DNA from: Treponema sp.
Lineage (GTDB): Bacteria > Spirochaetota > Spirochaetia > Treponematales > Treponemataceae
NCBI GenBank assembly: GCA_017616165.1
Contig: JAFZYR010000014.1
Coordinates: 1 to 59,053 of the forward strand
Direction of reading: 5' to 3'
Length of the DNA stretch: 59,053 bases
In this document: one piece after another, positions 36,252-44,041 of the stretch
Position numbering within the stretch: position 1 is the stretch's first letter
Layout of the letters: the number at the start of each line of letters is the position of its first letter
Notes under the pieces: generated by a model
The model's database searches: none
What the model was told of the DNA's origin: nothing
What the model saw: only the letters and a program-made list of their open reading frames with translations
Position numbers and translations under genes: made by a program

Positions 36252-37442
36252 CTAGGCTCGCAAGGCTGATGCTATTATACCGCCGCCGACAATTACACCG
36301 TCGTCATAAAGTACTACAGACTGTCCCGGGGCAATGGCGCGCTGTGGTGTTTCAAAGCTTACCTTCCACACCTGGCCCTTGTAGCTGTAGTCATCCTCTG
36401 TAGCCGGTGTATAGCGCTCTATTGTGGCAGGCACCTGCTTGCTTGCAAGACGGATTTTTACCATAGCCTTAAAGCCGTCCGGTGGCTCTACTCCGCCCGC
36501 CCATACAAAATCATCTGCAATAAGGCCCACAGAATCCAAGGCTGCATTTGGTGCAAGAACGACTACATTATTTTTTGCATCAATTGAATGAACATAAACC
36601 GGATAGCCTACCGCAACATCAAGGCCACGGCGCTGACCGATTGTATAGTGTTCAATTCCGCGGTGGTGACCAATAACATGGCCATCAAGATCAATTATGT
36701 CTCCGGGCTTAGATGGTACGTCAGCAAAAAGTAAATCAAAATATTCGGCGCTTACAAAGTCCTGGCTTTCGTCACGCTCGGCAGCTTCAAGGCCTAGCTC
36801 ATGAGCAAGCTCAAAAACCTCTGATTTTTTCATAAGGGCCAGCGGAAAGCGTACCTTTTCAAGCACGTCGGCAGGAACACGATAAATAAAATAAGTCTGA
36901 TCCTTGGAAACATCTGCCGCACCAGCAATCATTGCAGGACGAATATCGGTTCCAAAAAGACCTGTGTCCGGGCGCACAACCTTGGCATAGTGACCTGTAC
37001 AAAAATAATCAAAGTCAATTCCAAGCTCGCGTACCCCCTGCATAAGGGCACCGAATTTAATCATGCGGTTACAGCGGATACAAGGATTAGGAGTTCGGCC
37101 TGCCCTGTATTCAGCCTTAAAATATTCAATTACTTCTTTTTTATATTTTTCTTTTACGTCAATTACGTGATATTCAATGTCGTACTTTGAACAAAAGCAC
37201 TTGCATTCTTCAATGTCGTCGGCTTCTCCGGGTCCAAAGCAGGCATCCTTTAAAGCCTTTGGCTGCCCGTTTTCATCACGCAAAACAGGAAAAGATTCAT
37301 CCCACAAAGACATGGTAACACCAATTACCCTGCATCCGCGGTTTTTGAGCATATAAGCTGTAAGTGTGGAATCTACCCCGCCGCTAAGACCTACGACAAC
37401 GGTGTCGCCAGCAGCAGGGAGATTAAGATCGGAATAATTCAT
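36252..37442 (-). CDS. mnmA: tRNA 2-thiouridine(34) synthase MnmA, subfamily without the second cysteine
   Basis: 396 aa. The PP-loop SGGVDS is near the N-terminus. Cys121 and Cys124 are in NPCIRCN, and a DYFCTGHYA motif follows. KDQTYFIYRV and KPGDII are family landmarks. In E. coli the region before the PGDI motif carries a persulfide cysteine (DSTGICFIG); here it reads DESQDFVSA (224-232) with no cysteine. Extra cysteines occur at EECKCFCSKYD. The enzyme thiolates U34 of Lys, Glu and Gln tRNAs. It starts 13 bases after the MFS gene. Confidence 0.93.
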   Translation of the reverse strand: MNYSDLNLPAAGDTVVVGLSGGVDSTLTAYMLKNRGCRVIGVTMSLWDESFPVLRDENGQPKALKDACFGPGEADDIEECKCFCSKYDIEYHVIDVKEKYKKEVIEYFKAEYRAGRTPNPCIRCNRMIKFGALMQGVRELGIDFDYFCTGHYAKVVRPDTGLFGTDIRPAMIAGAADVSKDQTYFIYRVPADVLEKVRFPLALMKKSEVFELAHELGLEAAERDESQDFVSAEYFDLLFADVPSKPGDIIDLDGHVIGHHRGIEHYTIGQRRGLDVAVGYPVYVHSIDAKNNVVVLAPNAALDSVGLIADDFVWAGGVEPPDGFKAMVKIRLASKQVPATIERYTPATEDDYSYKGQVWKVSFETPQRAIAPGQSVVLYDDGVIVGGGIIASALRA

Positions 37443-37455
37443 TTAGGCTGCGGCC

Positions 37456-38766
37456 TTACACATCCTTCTTTTTCATTGGACGAACGAGGAACAGACAGAG
37501 ACACATAGCAACTGCATACAAAACTGTTGTAACAATAAGAACTGTCTGGTAACCGGTTGGGTTAGCCTTTACACCGGAAACTTCAATAAATTCACCAACG
37601 TGATTTACGATATAAGAAGCCATCTGGTTTCCGCTTAATCCGGCAAAAGCCCAGGCAGAGAGTGTAATTCCGTGAATTGCAGAAATATTTCCCATACCAT
37701 AGTGGTCAGAAAGAAGTGTCGGAACGTTAGAGAATCCACCACCGTAGCCTGCGTTTACAATGAAAATCAAAGCAAGTACAAAGATGATAAGAAGTACGTT
37801 TCCTGCACCATTTGCAATTCCCTTTGTAAACAGAACGATCAAGGTTGAAATAATAGAAAGTGCAAAAATCATCTTATAGATTGTGTTGCGGTCCTTCATT
37901 TTGTCTGCCCAGGCAGAGAAGCCAAGACGACCACCTGCATTGAACAAAGCAGAAATTGTAGAAATAAGACCTGCAGAAGCTCCAAGGCCAACACACTTAA
38001 CAATCATTTTTTCCTGAGAGATGATTGCAAGACCACAGGTAATGTTAATATAGAACATGAGCCAGATACCAATGTAAGAAGTAATTGGTTCTGTCTTGAG
38101 GGTAGCAATAATTCCCTCTTCCTTTGATTTTTTCTGAGGTTCAACCCAGCCTTCCGGTTTAGCAAGAATAAGGTGACCTACAAACATCATTACAAAGTAT
38201 ACGGCAGCAAGGATGTAGAACATCTTGTAAATACCGGTTGGTCCCATATTGTCGAGCATTCCCTGCATGATTGGAGAAGCAATAGCCTTAGCAGCACCAA
38301 AGCCTGCAACTGCAAGACCGGTAGCAAGACCCTTTTTATCCTGGAACCAGAGCATAAGTGTCTTAACCGGAGAAAGATAACCGGTACCAAGACCAATACC
38401 CATAATAAAGCCGTAGCTGATGTAAATACCAATAAGGGCGAGTACACTTGGGTGACCTGCCTGAAGACACTTTCCACCGTACCAGATAAAGAATCCGGTT
38501 CCTGCCATACCAAGTGCAAATGTAATAGATGCAATTAATGATGACTTATGGATGTTCTTTTCTACAAGACCGCCGAGGAAGGCAGCCGACATACCAAGGA
38601 AGAAAATTGCAAAGCTGAATGCCCATTCTACAGCACCCTTTGAAAAGCCGATGTAGTTAGCAATTTCCTGACTGAAAATAGACCAGCAGTAAACAGTACC
38701 AATACTGCAGTGAAGCAGCAGCGCAGGGATAGCACCACGAAGCCACTTATTCTGAATGTTTTTCAT
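37456..38766 (-). CDS. MFS transporter of the oxalate/formate antiporter (OFA) type
   Basis: 436 aa with twelve predicted membrane segments. The start KNIQNKWLRGAIPALLLHCS and GTVYCWSIFSQEIA in helix 1 are typical of the OFA family. GIGLGTGYLSPVKTLMLWF marks the loop before the middle helices, and GYGGGFSNVPTLLSDHYGMG lies in the second half. It imports or exchanges small organic anions, but the substrate cannot be assigned. Its own promoter is at 38797-38825. mnmA follows after 13 bases, so the two are probably co-transcribed. Confidence 0.9.
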   Translation of the reverse strand: MKNIQNKWLRGAIPALLLHCSIGTVYCWSIFSQEIANYIGFSKGAVEWAFSFAIFFLGMSAAFLGGLVEKNIHKSSLIASITFALGMAGTGFFIWYGGKCLQAGHPSVLALIGIYISYGFIMGIGLGTGYLSPVKTLMLWFQDKKGLATGLAVAGFGAAKAIASPIMQGMLDNMGPTGIYKMFYILAAVYFVMMFVGHLILAKPEGWVEPQKKSKEEGIIATLKTEPITSYIGIWLMFYINITCGLAIISQEKMIVKCVGLGASAGLISTISALFNAGGRLGFSAWADKMKDRNTIYKMIFALSIISTLIVLFTKGIANGAGNVLLIIFVLALIFIVNAGYGGGFSNVPTLLSDHYGMGNISAIHGITLSAWAFAGLSGNQMASYIVNHVGEFIEVSGVKANPTGYQTVLIVTTVLYAVAMCLCLFLVRPMKKKDV

Positions 38767-38796
38767 TGTAAACCTTCTGTTTTTTTGTTTTGTTCT

Positions 38797-38825
38797 ATTT
38801 TAGTATTATTGCGCGTGGATTTCAA
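38797..38825 (-). promoter_or_regulatory. Sigma-70 promoter for the MFS transporter gene
   Basis: On the minus strand TTGAAA (38825-38820), 17 bases and TAAAAT (38802-38797). It is back to back with the metY promoter, only 35 bases apart. Confidence 0.8.
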
Positions 38826-38853
38826 CATAAAAAAAAAATAATTTTTTTTCATA

Positions 38854-38876
38854 AAACCTATTGACATAGTAGGTTT
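38854..38876 (+). promoter_or_regulatory. Operator 1 of metY (AAACCTA-N9-TAGGTTT)
   Basis: A perfect inverted repeat whose nine-base spacer contains the -35 hexamer of the metY promoter. A second site of the same design lies 43 bases downstream, centre to centre. A repressor bound here would block RNA polymerase; the protein is not identified. Confidence 0.75.
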
Positions 38877-38889
38877 AATCCGATATAAA
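38861..38889 (+). promoter_or_regulatory. Sigma-70 promoter for the leader peptide and metY
   Basis: TTGACA (38861-38866), 17 bases and TATAAA (38884-38889). The expected transcript start near 38896 gives a leader of about 185 bases before metY. Confidence 0.9.
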
Positions 38890-38897
38890 TAACGTAT

Positions 38898-38918
38898 AAC
38901 CTAGTTATGCAATAGGTA
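38898..38918 (+). promoter_or_regulatory. Operator 2 of metY (AACCTA-N9-TAGGTA)
   Basis: CCTA, nine bases, TAGG, the same half-sites and spacing as operator 1, placed at the transcription start. Two matching palindromes about four helical turns apart suggest cooperative repressor binding. Confidence 0.7.
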
Positions 38919-38942
38919 ATAAACATTAAACAGGAGGTGCAT

Positions 38943-39020
38943 ATGAAATTTTATTTTGAAAAATTAGTTAGAGAAAATTTCCGTAATGGAGTCATGCGTT
39001 CCTGTTGTCTTTCTAAATAA
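38943..39020 (+). CDS. 25-residue leader peptide ending in a Cys-Cys motif
   Basis: A short frame with an excellent AGGAGGT 6 bases before its ATG. It encodes 25 residues beginning MKFYFEKLVRENFRN and ending RSCCLSK. It lies in the transcribed leader of metY, a gene for sulfur amino-acid synthesis. Adjacent cysteine codons near the end of a short, well-translated frame are what a cysteine-sensing attenuator would need: ribosomes would stall on them when charged tRNA-Cys is short. A hairpin at 39037-39061 lies between this stop and the metY ribosome-binding site. Confidence 0.75.
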   Translation: MKFYFEKLVRENFRNGVMRSCCLSK

Positions 39021-39036
39021 CACAAAATATTTTAAT

Positions 39037-39061
39037 GGCCCCTTCGAGAGCCTCAGGGACC
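39037..39061 (+). repeat. 'GGTCCCTGAG...TCGAAGGG' repeat (inverted), hairpin in the metY leader
   Basis: GGCCCCT pairs with AGGGACC (one mismatch) and GAG with CTC inside. On the minus strand it reads GGTCCCTGAG-GCTC-TCGAAGGGGCC, the variant also found at 14035. It starts 16 bases after the leader peptide stop and ends 7 bases before AAGGAG of metY. Confidence 0.75.
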
Positions 39062-39082
39062 GCAAATAAGGAGAACACACAT

Positions 39083-40363
39083 ATGGCAAATTATAAATTC
39101 GAAACATTACAGTTACACGTTGGACAGGAACAGGCTGACCCTGCAACAGACAGCCGCGCAGTACCTATTTATCAGACTACATCTTATGTATTCCACAATT
39201 CAAAGCATGCAGCAGATCGTTTTGGTCTTGCAGATGCAGGAAACATTTATGGACGTCTTACAAACTCAACACAGGACGTGCTCGAAAAACGCGTTGCAGC
39301 ACTCGAAGGTGGTTCTGCTGCCCTTGCAGTTGCTTCCGGTGCAGCAGCTATTACTTACACAATCGAAGCCTTAGCTGCTAACGGTGGACACATTGTTGCC
39401 CAAAAAACAATCTACGGTGGAAGCTACAATCTTCTTTCACACACACTTCCACAGTACGGAGTTACAACAACCTTTGTTGATGCACACAATCTTGCAGAGG
39501 TTGAAGGTGCCATCAAAGAAAACACCCGCGCCATCTATCTTGAAACCCTGGGAAATCCAAACTCAGACATTCCTGATATCGATGCAATTGCAGCCATTGC
39601 CCACAAGCATGGTCTTCCAGTTGTAGTTGATAACACCTTTGGTACACCATATCTTATCCGTCCGTTTGAGCACGGTGCAGATATCGTAGTTCATTCAGCT
39701 ACAAAGTTCCTTGGTGGTCACGGAACTACCCTTGGCGGTATCATCGTAGAAAGCGGAAAGTTCAATTACAAGGCAAGCGGCAAATATCCTCAGATTACAG
39801 CTCCTAACCCAAGCTATCATGGAGTTTCCTTCTATGATGTTGTTGGACCAGCAGCCTTTGTAACTTATATCCGTGCTATTTTGCTCCGCGACACAGGTGC
39901 TTCAATCAGTCCGTTCAACGCCTTCCTTTTGCTCCAGGGTGTAGAAACCTTGAGTCTCCGTCTTGAACGCCACGCAGAAAATACAAAGAAGGTTGTAGAA
40001 TTCCTGAGCAAGCATCCAAAGGTAGAAAAGGTAAATCACCCTTCTCTTGCAGATCATCCGGATCATGCTTTGTATCAGAAATACTTCCCTGACGGCGGCG
40101 CTTCAATTTTCACCTTCAATATTAAAGGTGGACGCGACGAAGCCTGGAAGTTCATAGACAACCTTAAGATTTTCAGCCTGCTTGCAAACGTAGCAGATGT
40201 TAAATCGCTTGTAATTCACCCGGCTTCTACAACTCACTCACAGCTTAGTGATGCAGAGCTTGCAGATCAGGGAATTGGTCAGAATACAATCCGTCTTTCA
40301 ATAGGTACAGAGCATATTGATGACATTATTGCAGACCTTGAAGCAGGCTTTGCCGCAATCTAA
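39083..40363 (+). CDS. metY: O-acetylhomoserine sulfhydrylase
   Basis: 426 aa from the ATG at 39083 behind AAGGAG. It opens with FETLQLHVGQEQADPATDSR and YQTTSYVF, landmarks of the O-acetylhomoserine aminocarboxypropyltransferase branch of Cys/Met PLP enzymes. The pyridoxal phosphate lysine is Lys208 in HSATKFLGGHGT. ADVKSLVIHPASTTHSQL and RLSIGTEHIDDI are C-terminal motifs. It joins sulfide (or methanethiol) to O-acetylhomoserine, giving homocysteine (or methionine) in the cytoplasm. It is controlled by the operators and leader peptide upstream. Confidence 0.95.
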   Translation: MANYKFETLQLHVGQEQADPATDSRAVPIYQTTSYVFHNSKHAADRFGLADAGNIYGRLTNSTQDVLEKRVAALEGGSAALAVASGAAAITYTIEALAANGGHIVAQKTIYGGSYNLLSHTLPQYGVTTTFVDAHNLAEVEGAIKENTRAIYLETLGNPNSDIPDIDAIAAIAHKHGLPVVVDNTFGTPYLIRPFEHGADIVVHSATKFLGGHGTTLGGIIVESGKFNYKASGKYPQITAPNPSYHGVSFYDVVGPAAFVTYIRAILLRDTGASISPFNAFLLLQGVETLSLRLERHAENTKKVVEFLSKHPKVEKVNHPSLADHPDHALYQKYFPDGGASIFTFNIKGGRDEAWKFIDNLKIFSLLANVADVKSLVIHPASTTHSQLSDAELADQGIGQNTIRLSIGTEHIDDIIADLEAGFAAI

Positions 40364-40376
40364 AGAACGGTACTAA

Positions 40377-40405
40377 TTGTAAAATACCCTGATTTTCATT
40401 ATTAT
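40377..40405 (+). promoter_or_regulatory. Candidate promoter for hisS-coaX
   Basis: TTGTAA (40377-40382), 17 bases and TATTAT (40400-40405); 17 bases before the hisS ATG, with GAGG between. Confidence 0.6.
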
Positions 40406-40422
40406 AAACACAGAGGTTTATT

Positions 40423-41670
40423 ATGAAAATTAACGCTTTAAAAGGCATGAAGGATATTTTACCTGCAGAACAAAGACTGCGCGACTACGTGCAGGGTAAG
40501 ATCTTAGAAACTTACCGTGCATGTGGTTTTGAACGCATCTCCACTCCAATGCTGGAGGATGCAGAGAATCTTGATAAATCTGATGGCGGTGACAACCTCA
40601 ATCTTATTTTCAAGGTTCTTAAAAGAGGTGAAAAGCTTGATGCAGCCCTCAGCACAAGTCCCGTAGACGAAAAATCACTTTCGGATATGGGACTTCGTTA
40701 TGACCTGACCCTCCCGCTCACCCGCTTTTTTGCCGCCAACCACAACGAGCTTCAGTTTCCTTTTAAAGTAATTCAGACTGACAGAGTTTTCCGTGCAGAA
40801 CGCCCTCAGAAAGGCCGAAGCCGCGAATTTGTTCAGTGTGATATAGATATTCTTGGAGATGCTTCTGTAAATGCCGAGGTAGAGCTTATTGATACAACTG
40901 CCCGCGCACTTATGAGCATTGATTTTACAGACTTTGCAATAAACATTAATGATCGCCGTATTTTGCGCGCGATGCTCCAGAACATGGGCTTTGCACCTGA
41001 AACTCTGGATTCTGTGTGCATCACCTTTGATAAAATGGATAAAATTGGTGCCCAGGGAGTACAGGCAGAGCTTACAGAAAAGCAGATGCCGCCTGCCGCA
41101 GTAAAGGCCCTTACAGAATTTGTTGAAAAGGCTGCCGGCTCCCAGATTGGTATTGATGATGTTGCAGCAAAATGTGCAGACCCTTCCATTGCAGATGATT
41201 TGAAATATGTAATTTCTACCGTAGAAAAAGTAAGCGGCGGAAAATACCAGATTAAATACACCCCAAGTCTTGTCCGCGGACAGGGCTATTACACAGGCAT
41301 TGTTTTTGAAATTGCAAGCCCTGCCTTTGGTGGTGCTGTTGGCGGCGGTGGACGCTACGACAATCTCATCGGCAAGTTTATAGGCCAGCCGGTTCCAGCC
41401 GTTGGATTTTCAATTGGCTTTGAACGAATCTGCGCAATTCTTTTGGACTTAGGCTATAAGATTCCGGGTGCAAAGGAAAAATGTGCCCTGCTTTATGATG
41501 ACCAGACCGAATTCCCGGCCGTACTTGCAGCTGCAGAAAAGCTTCGTGCAGACTATTTTGTAGCAGTTTTGCGCAAGGCCAAAAAGATGGGGCCAATGTT
41601 TGACATGCTCGAAAAGCAGGGCTACACAAAATTTGCACAATTTAAGGATAGGGAACTCGTAATAAAATGA
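40423..41670 (+). CDS. hisS: Histidyl-tRNA synthetase
   Basis: 415 aa. KGMKDILPAEQRLRDYV opens the class II core. DLTLPLTRFFA and motif 2 FRAERPQKGRSREFVQCDID follow. The histidine-binding motif is LVRGQGYYTGIVFEI, and GGGGRYDNLIGKF with VGFSIGFERI form motif 3. It charges tRNA-His, whose gene lies at 3463. The C-terminal anticodon domain is shorter than usual, giving a compact protein. Its stop overlaps the coaX start (ATGA). Confidence 0.96.
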   Translation: MKINALKGMKDILPAEQRLRDYVQGKILETYRACGFERISTPMLEDAENLDKSDGGDNLNLIFKVLKRGEKLDAALSTSPVDEKSLSDMGLRYDLTLPLTRFFAANHNELQFPFKVIQTDRVFRAERPQKGRSREFVQCDIDILGDASVNAEVELIDTTARALMSIDFTDFAININDRRILRAMLQNMGFAPETLDSVCITFDKMDKIGAQGVQAELTEKQMPPAAVKALTEFVEKAAGSQIGIDDVAAKCADPSIADDLKYVISTVEKVSGGKYQIKYTPSLVRGQGYYTGIVFEIASPAFGGAVGGGGRYDNLIGKFIGQPVPAVGFSIGFERICAILLDLGYKIPGAKEKCALLYDDQTEFPAVLAAAEKLRADYFVAVLRKAKKMGPMFDMLEKQGYTKFAQFKDRELVIK

Positions 41671-42458
41671 CACTCATTTTTGATATAGGCAATACAAATA
41701 TAAAAACCGCTATTTTTAAGGGCCAAGCTCTGGTGCAGGAGTGGCGCATTTCTACAGACCTTAAGCGCACAGGCGATGAATATTTTTCTTTACTCCGCCC
41801 TCTTTTCCGCGACGCACAGATTGAATTTGACAGCATAAAAAAGATTGTTTTGAGCACCGTTGTTCCGGCCCTCATTGGCCCTTTTGTAACAGTTTCTCAG
41901 CATATTACCGGCACAAAGCCTCTCATAATAGGCCCCGAAATCTACGACAAGCTTCCAATCAAGCTGCCACCTACAGCCGTTCACGAAATTGGAACCGACC
42001 TTTACTGCGATGCCCTTGAAGCCTGGTGCCGCTACAAGTGTCCTTGCATAATTGCCGACTTTGGAACAGCACTTTCGTTTACCGCAATTGACGGCAACGC
42101 AAATATTGCCGGTGTTGCAATTGCACCGGGCATCCGCACAGCCTTTAATTCACTTTTTGCAAACACAGCCCAGATTCCGGCCATTCCGCTTGATATTCCG
42201 CCAACCAGTCTTGGAAAAAACACCGTTGTTGCAGTCCAGAGCGGCATTGTTCTTGGCTATAAAGGGCTTGTAGAAGGCCTTGTAAGCCAGATGAAAAAGG
42301 ACCTTGTAAAAGAAACCGGCTGCCGCCTCGAAGAAATAAAGGTAATTGCCACCGGCGGCCTCAACAGCATGCTCCAGCCGATTACTGATGCGTTTGATTA
42401 TGTGGATAAGAATTTGACACTGGATGGTATGAAGCGGATAGCAGAGATGATTCAATAA
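41667..42458 (+). CDS. coaX: Type III pantothenate kinase
   Basis: 263 aa. The ASKHA phosphate-binding loop is FDIGNTNIKTAIF at the N-terminus. GTDLYCDALEAW and IIADFGTALSFTAID hold the catalytic region, with GVAIAPGIRTAFNSLF and KVIATGGLNSML completing the fold. It phosphorylates pantothenate as the first step of coenzyme A synthesis. Translationally coupled to hisS by a 4-base overlap. A palindromic repeat begins two bases after its stop. Confidence 0.95.
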   Translation: MTLIFDIGNTNIKTAIFKGQALVQEWRISTDLKRTGDEYFSLLRPLFRDAQIEFDSIKKIVLSTVVPALIGPFVTVSQHITGTKPLIIGPEIYDKLPIKLPPTAVHEIGTDLYCDALEAWCRYKCPCIIADFGTALSFTAIDGNANIAGVAIAPGIRTAFNSLFANTAQIPAIPLDIPPTSLGKNTVVAVQSGIVLGYKGLVEGLVSQMKKDLVKETGCRLEEIKVIATGGLNSMLQPITDAFDYVDKNLTLDGMKRIAEMIQ

Positions 42459-42459
42459 T

Positions 42460-42527
42460 ATGGATTGCCGCGTCGCTACGCTCCTCGCAATGACACGTCA
42501 TTGCGAGCCGGAGGCGAAGCAATCCAT
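42460..42527. repeat. 'GTCATTGCGAG...GCAATCC' palindromic repeat, full copy 1
   Basis: A 68-base inverted repeat: ATGGATTGC and CTCCTCGCAATGAC on one side, GTCATTGCGAG and GCAATCCAT on the other. It lies between the convergent coaX and neuB-like genes and overlaps the end of the latter. Confidence 0.85.
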
Positions 42528-43628
42528 TTCCTGAACACCCTGCCCATCTTCAACATCCCGCAGAAGTTTTGCTCCTATAACTTTATCAAGCCAATCTGGT
42601 GTTAATCCCGGGCTAAGCACCTTTTCCGTTCGCAAAACAGCTACATCATCCTTACCAATAACTTCACCTGCCTTCATGGAGCGCATAAAGTGCAGACTAC
42701 GGTTAGTACGCCCATAGTTGGCTTCTTCTGCAGGGGCCAGACGTTTTATTCCATCCCCTAAAACCGCAATGACCTTATCTTGTCCAAACTGTTCGGACAA
42801 CTGATCAATTGTACGCTGCATACCAACTGTTTGGCCATAATGTCTCATTGTAGCTTCGGTCTGATGCACTGTATGTACCATCAAAGCAAACTGCTCCGGT
42901 TCCAGCGCAACAGGGTCATCAAGCCCCATGGTCTGGCGGCTAAGGGTTATATGCTTTTCTATTACAGTACCGCCGCAGGCTATTGAAAGGCACGGTACAA
43001 GCACAGGGTCAAGGCTGTGATCACTAACCCCGCATTCAATGCCAAAGGTATTTTTTAATGTAGTTATTACCTTAAGATTATATTCACTTTCCGGCGCCGG
43101 ATAGCTTGTAATGCAGTGTAAAAGACTAACGCCCTCTACACCAACAATATCGATTGCCTTCTGAATATCTTCCAGCTTACTAACCCCGCTCGAAAGCACT
43201 ACAGGCACAGGCTCTTCACCCCGCGCAAGCTGCTCCTTTCTGTAGCGGGCAATTTCCTTAAGCATGGGATAATGATTAAGCTCCGGGCTTGCAACCTTAA
43301 GGATATCGGGCTTGAGCGACAAAAGCTCACGTAAGCTTCGTAGTCCAAACGGAGAACAGCAGAACTTACAGCCTCGGGAATGTACATAATCTACCATCTG
43401 GCGGTAAAAATCCACCGGGCATTCAAGCTGGCGGAAGCGTTCATATAAGGGAATATTACCTGTAGGAAGAGCTACAAAGCCTGTTTTTGGGTGCAATATT
43501 TCGTCTGCATACACCCACTGAAACTTTACTGCATCGGCCCCGGAATCAGCGGCAGCATCAACCAGCTGCTTTGCCTTTTCAAGCGAACCTTCGTGAGAAG
43601 TCCCTATTTCTGCAATTATAAGGCTCAT
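42498..43628 (-). CDS. NeuB-family N-acylneuraminate synthase
   Basis: 376 aa. It opens with IIAEIGTSHEGSLEKAKQLV and the TIM barrel contains KFCCSPFGLRSL, LLHCITSYPAP and GVSDHSLDP, ending VIEKHITLSR. A C-terminal SAF (antifreeze-like) domain spans about 300-360. The family condenses phosphoenolpyruvate with an N-acetyl sugar to make sialic, legionaminic or related acids, which spirochaetes may use for flagellin or surface glycans. No other gene of such a pathway is in the window. The last nine codons (MDCFASGSQ and stop) come from the palindromic repeat at 42460. Confidence 0.88.
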   Translation of the reverse strand: MSLIIAEIGTSHEGSLEKAKQLVDAAADSGADAVKFQWVYADEILHPKTGFVALPTGNIPLYERFRQLECPVDFYRQMVDYVHSRGCKFCCSPFGLRSLRELLSLKPDILKVASPELNHYPMLKEIARYRKEQLARGEEPVPVVLSSGVSKLEDIQKAIDIVGVEGVSLLHCITSYPAPESEYNLKVITTLKNTFGIECGVSDHSLDPVLVPCLSIACGGTVIEKHITLSRQTMGLDDPVALEPEQFALMVHTVHQTEATMRHYGQTVGMQRTIDQLSEQFGQDKVIAVLGDGIKRLAPAEEANYGRTNRSLHFMRSMKAGEVIGKDDVAVLRTEKVLSPGLTPDWLDKVIGAKLLRDVEDGQGVQEMDCFASGSQ

Positions 43629-43640
43629 AGTACTTCTCCG

Positions 43641-44015
43641 CTAATCCTTAAGGCTCTGTGCGGCAGTCTGTGCCTTATATCTGTTTGTATATACAGCAAG
43701 ACAGGTTTGCGGAAGCCAGCCTGTATCAAACTTATACCACACGTTTTTCTGCTTATCTGTAGACTTGGCATATATCTGAAGTATTTCACCACGCCTTACA
43801 TGCCCCGTAATATCTGCATTCCAGTCTGTATCACTGCGAAAGGCGGCATAAGGGTCTGTTATAAGTGCCCATTCAACATCGGGCGCAAGCGAAAGAGGAT
43901 ATGAATCATCAAAGGCAATTACTTCCTCCTGCTTTTTGTGACAGGAAGTTAAAATAACGGGAATAATGAGTATTAATGCCAGTATAAATAATCTTATTGG
44001 TTTATGAATTGCCAC
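43641..44015 (-). CDS. Small lipoprotein with SH3-like domain
   Basis: 124 aa from the GTG at 44015, which has GAGGAG 8 bases upstream; a GTG at 44024 would overlap that site. The signal (PIRLFILALILIIPVILTSC) ends in a lipobox cysteine. The mature part (WALITDPYAAFRSDTDWNAD ... EILQIYAKSTDKQKNVWYKF) looks like a bacterial SH3 domain. The ribosome-binding site and start codon lie inside a partial copy of the 'GTCATTGCGAG' repeat. It lies 12 bases before the neuB-like gene, in the same transcript direction. Confidence 0.72.
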   Translation of the reverse strand: MAIHKPIRLFILALILIIPVILTSCHKKQEEVIAFDDSYPLSLAPDVEWALITDPYAAFRSDTDWNADITGHVRRGEILQIYAKSTDKQKNVWYKFDTGWLPQTCLAVYTNRYKAQTAAQSLKD

Positions 44016-44037
44016 GTCTTTCACTCCTCGTAATGAC
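44009..44037 (-). repeat. 'GTCATTGCGAG' repeat, partial copy carrying a ribosome-binding site
   Basis: On the minus strand GGTCATTACGAGGAG, then GACGTGGCAAT: one diverged arm of the palindrome. It supplies GAGGAG and the GTG start of the lipoprotein gene. Confidence 0.65.
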
Positions 44038-44041
44038 CGAA

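Noticed and set aside
38890..39082. SAM (S-box) riboswitch upstream of metY
   Set aside because: The leader is short, is mostly taken up by a translated peptide, and no S-box core motifs are recognisable.
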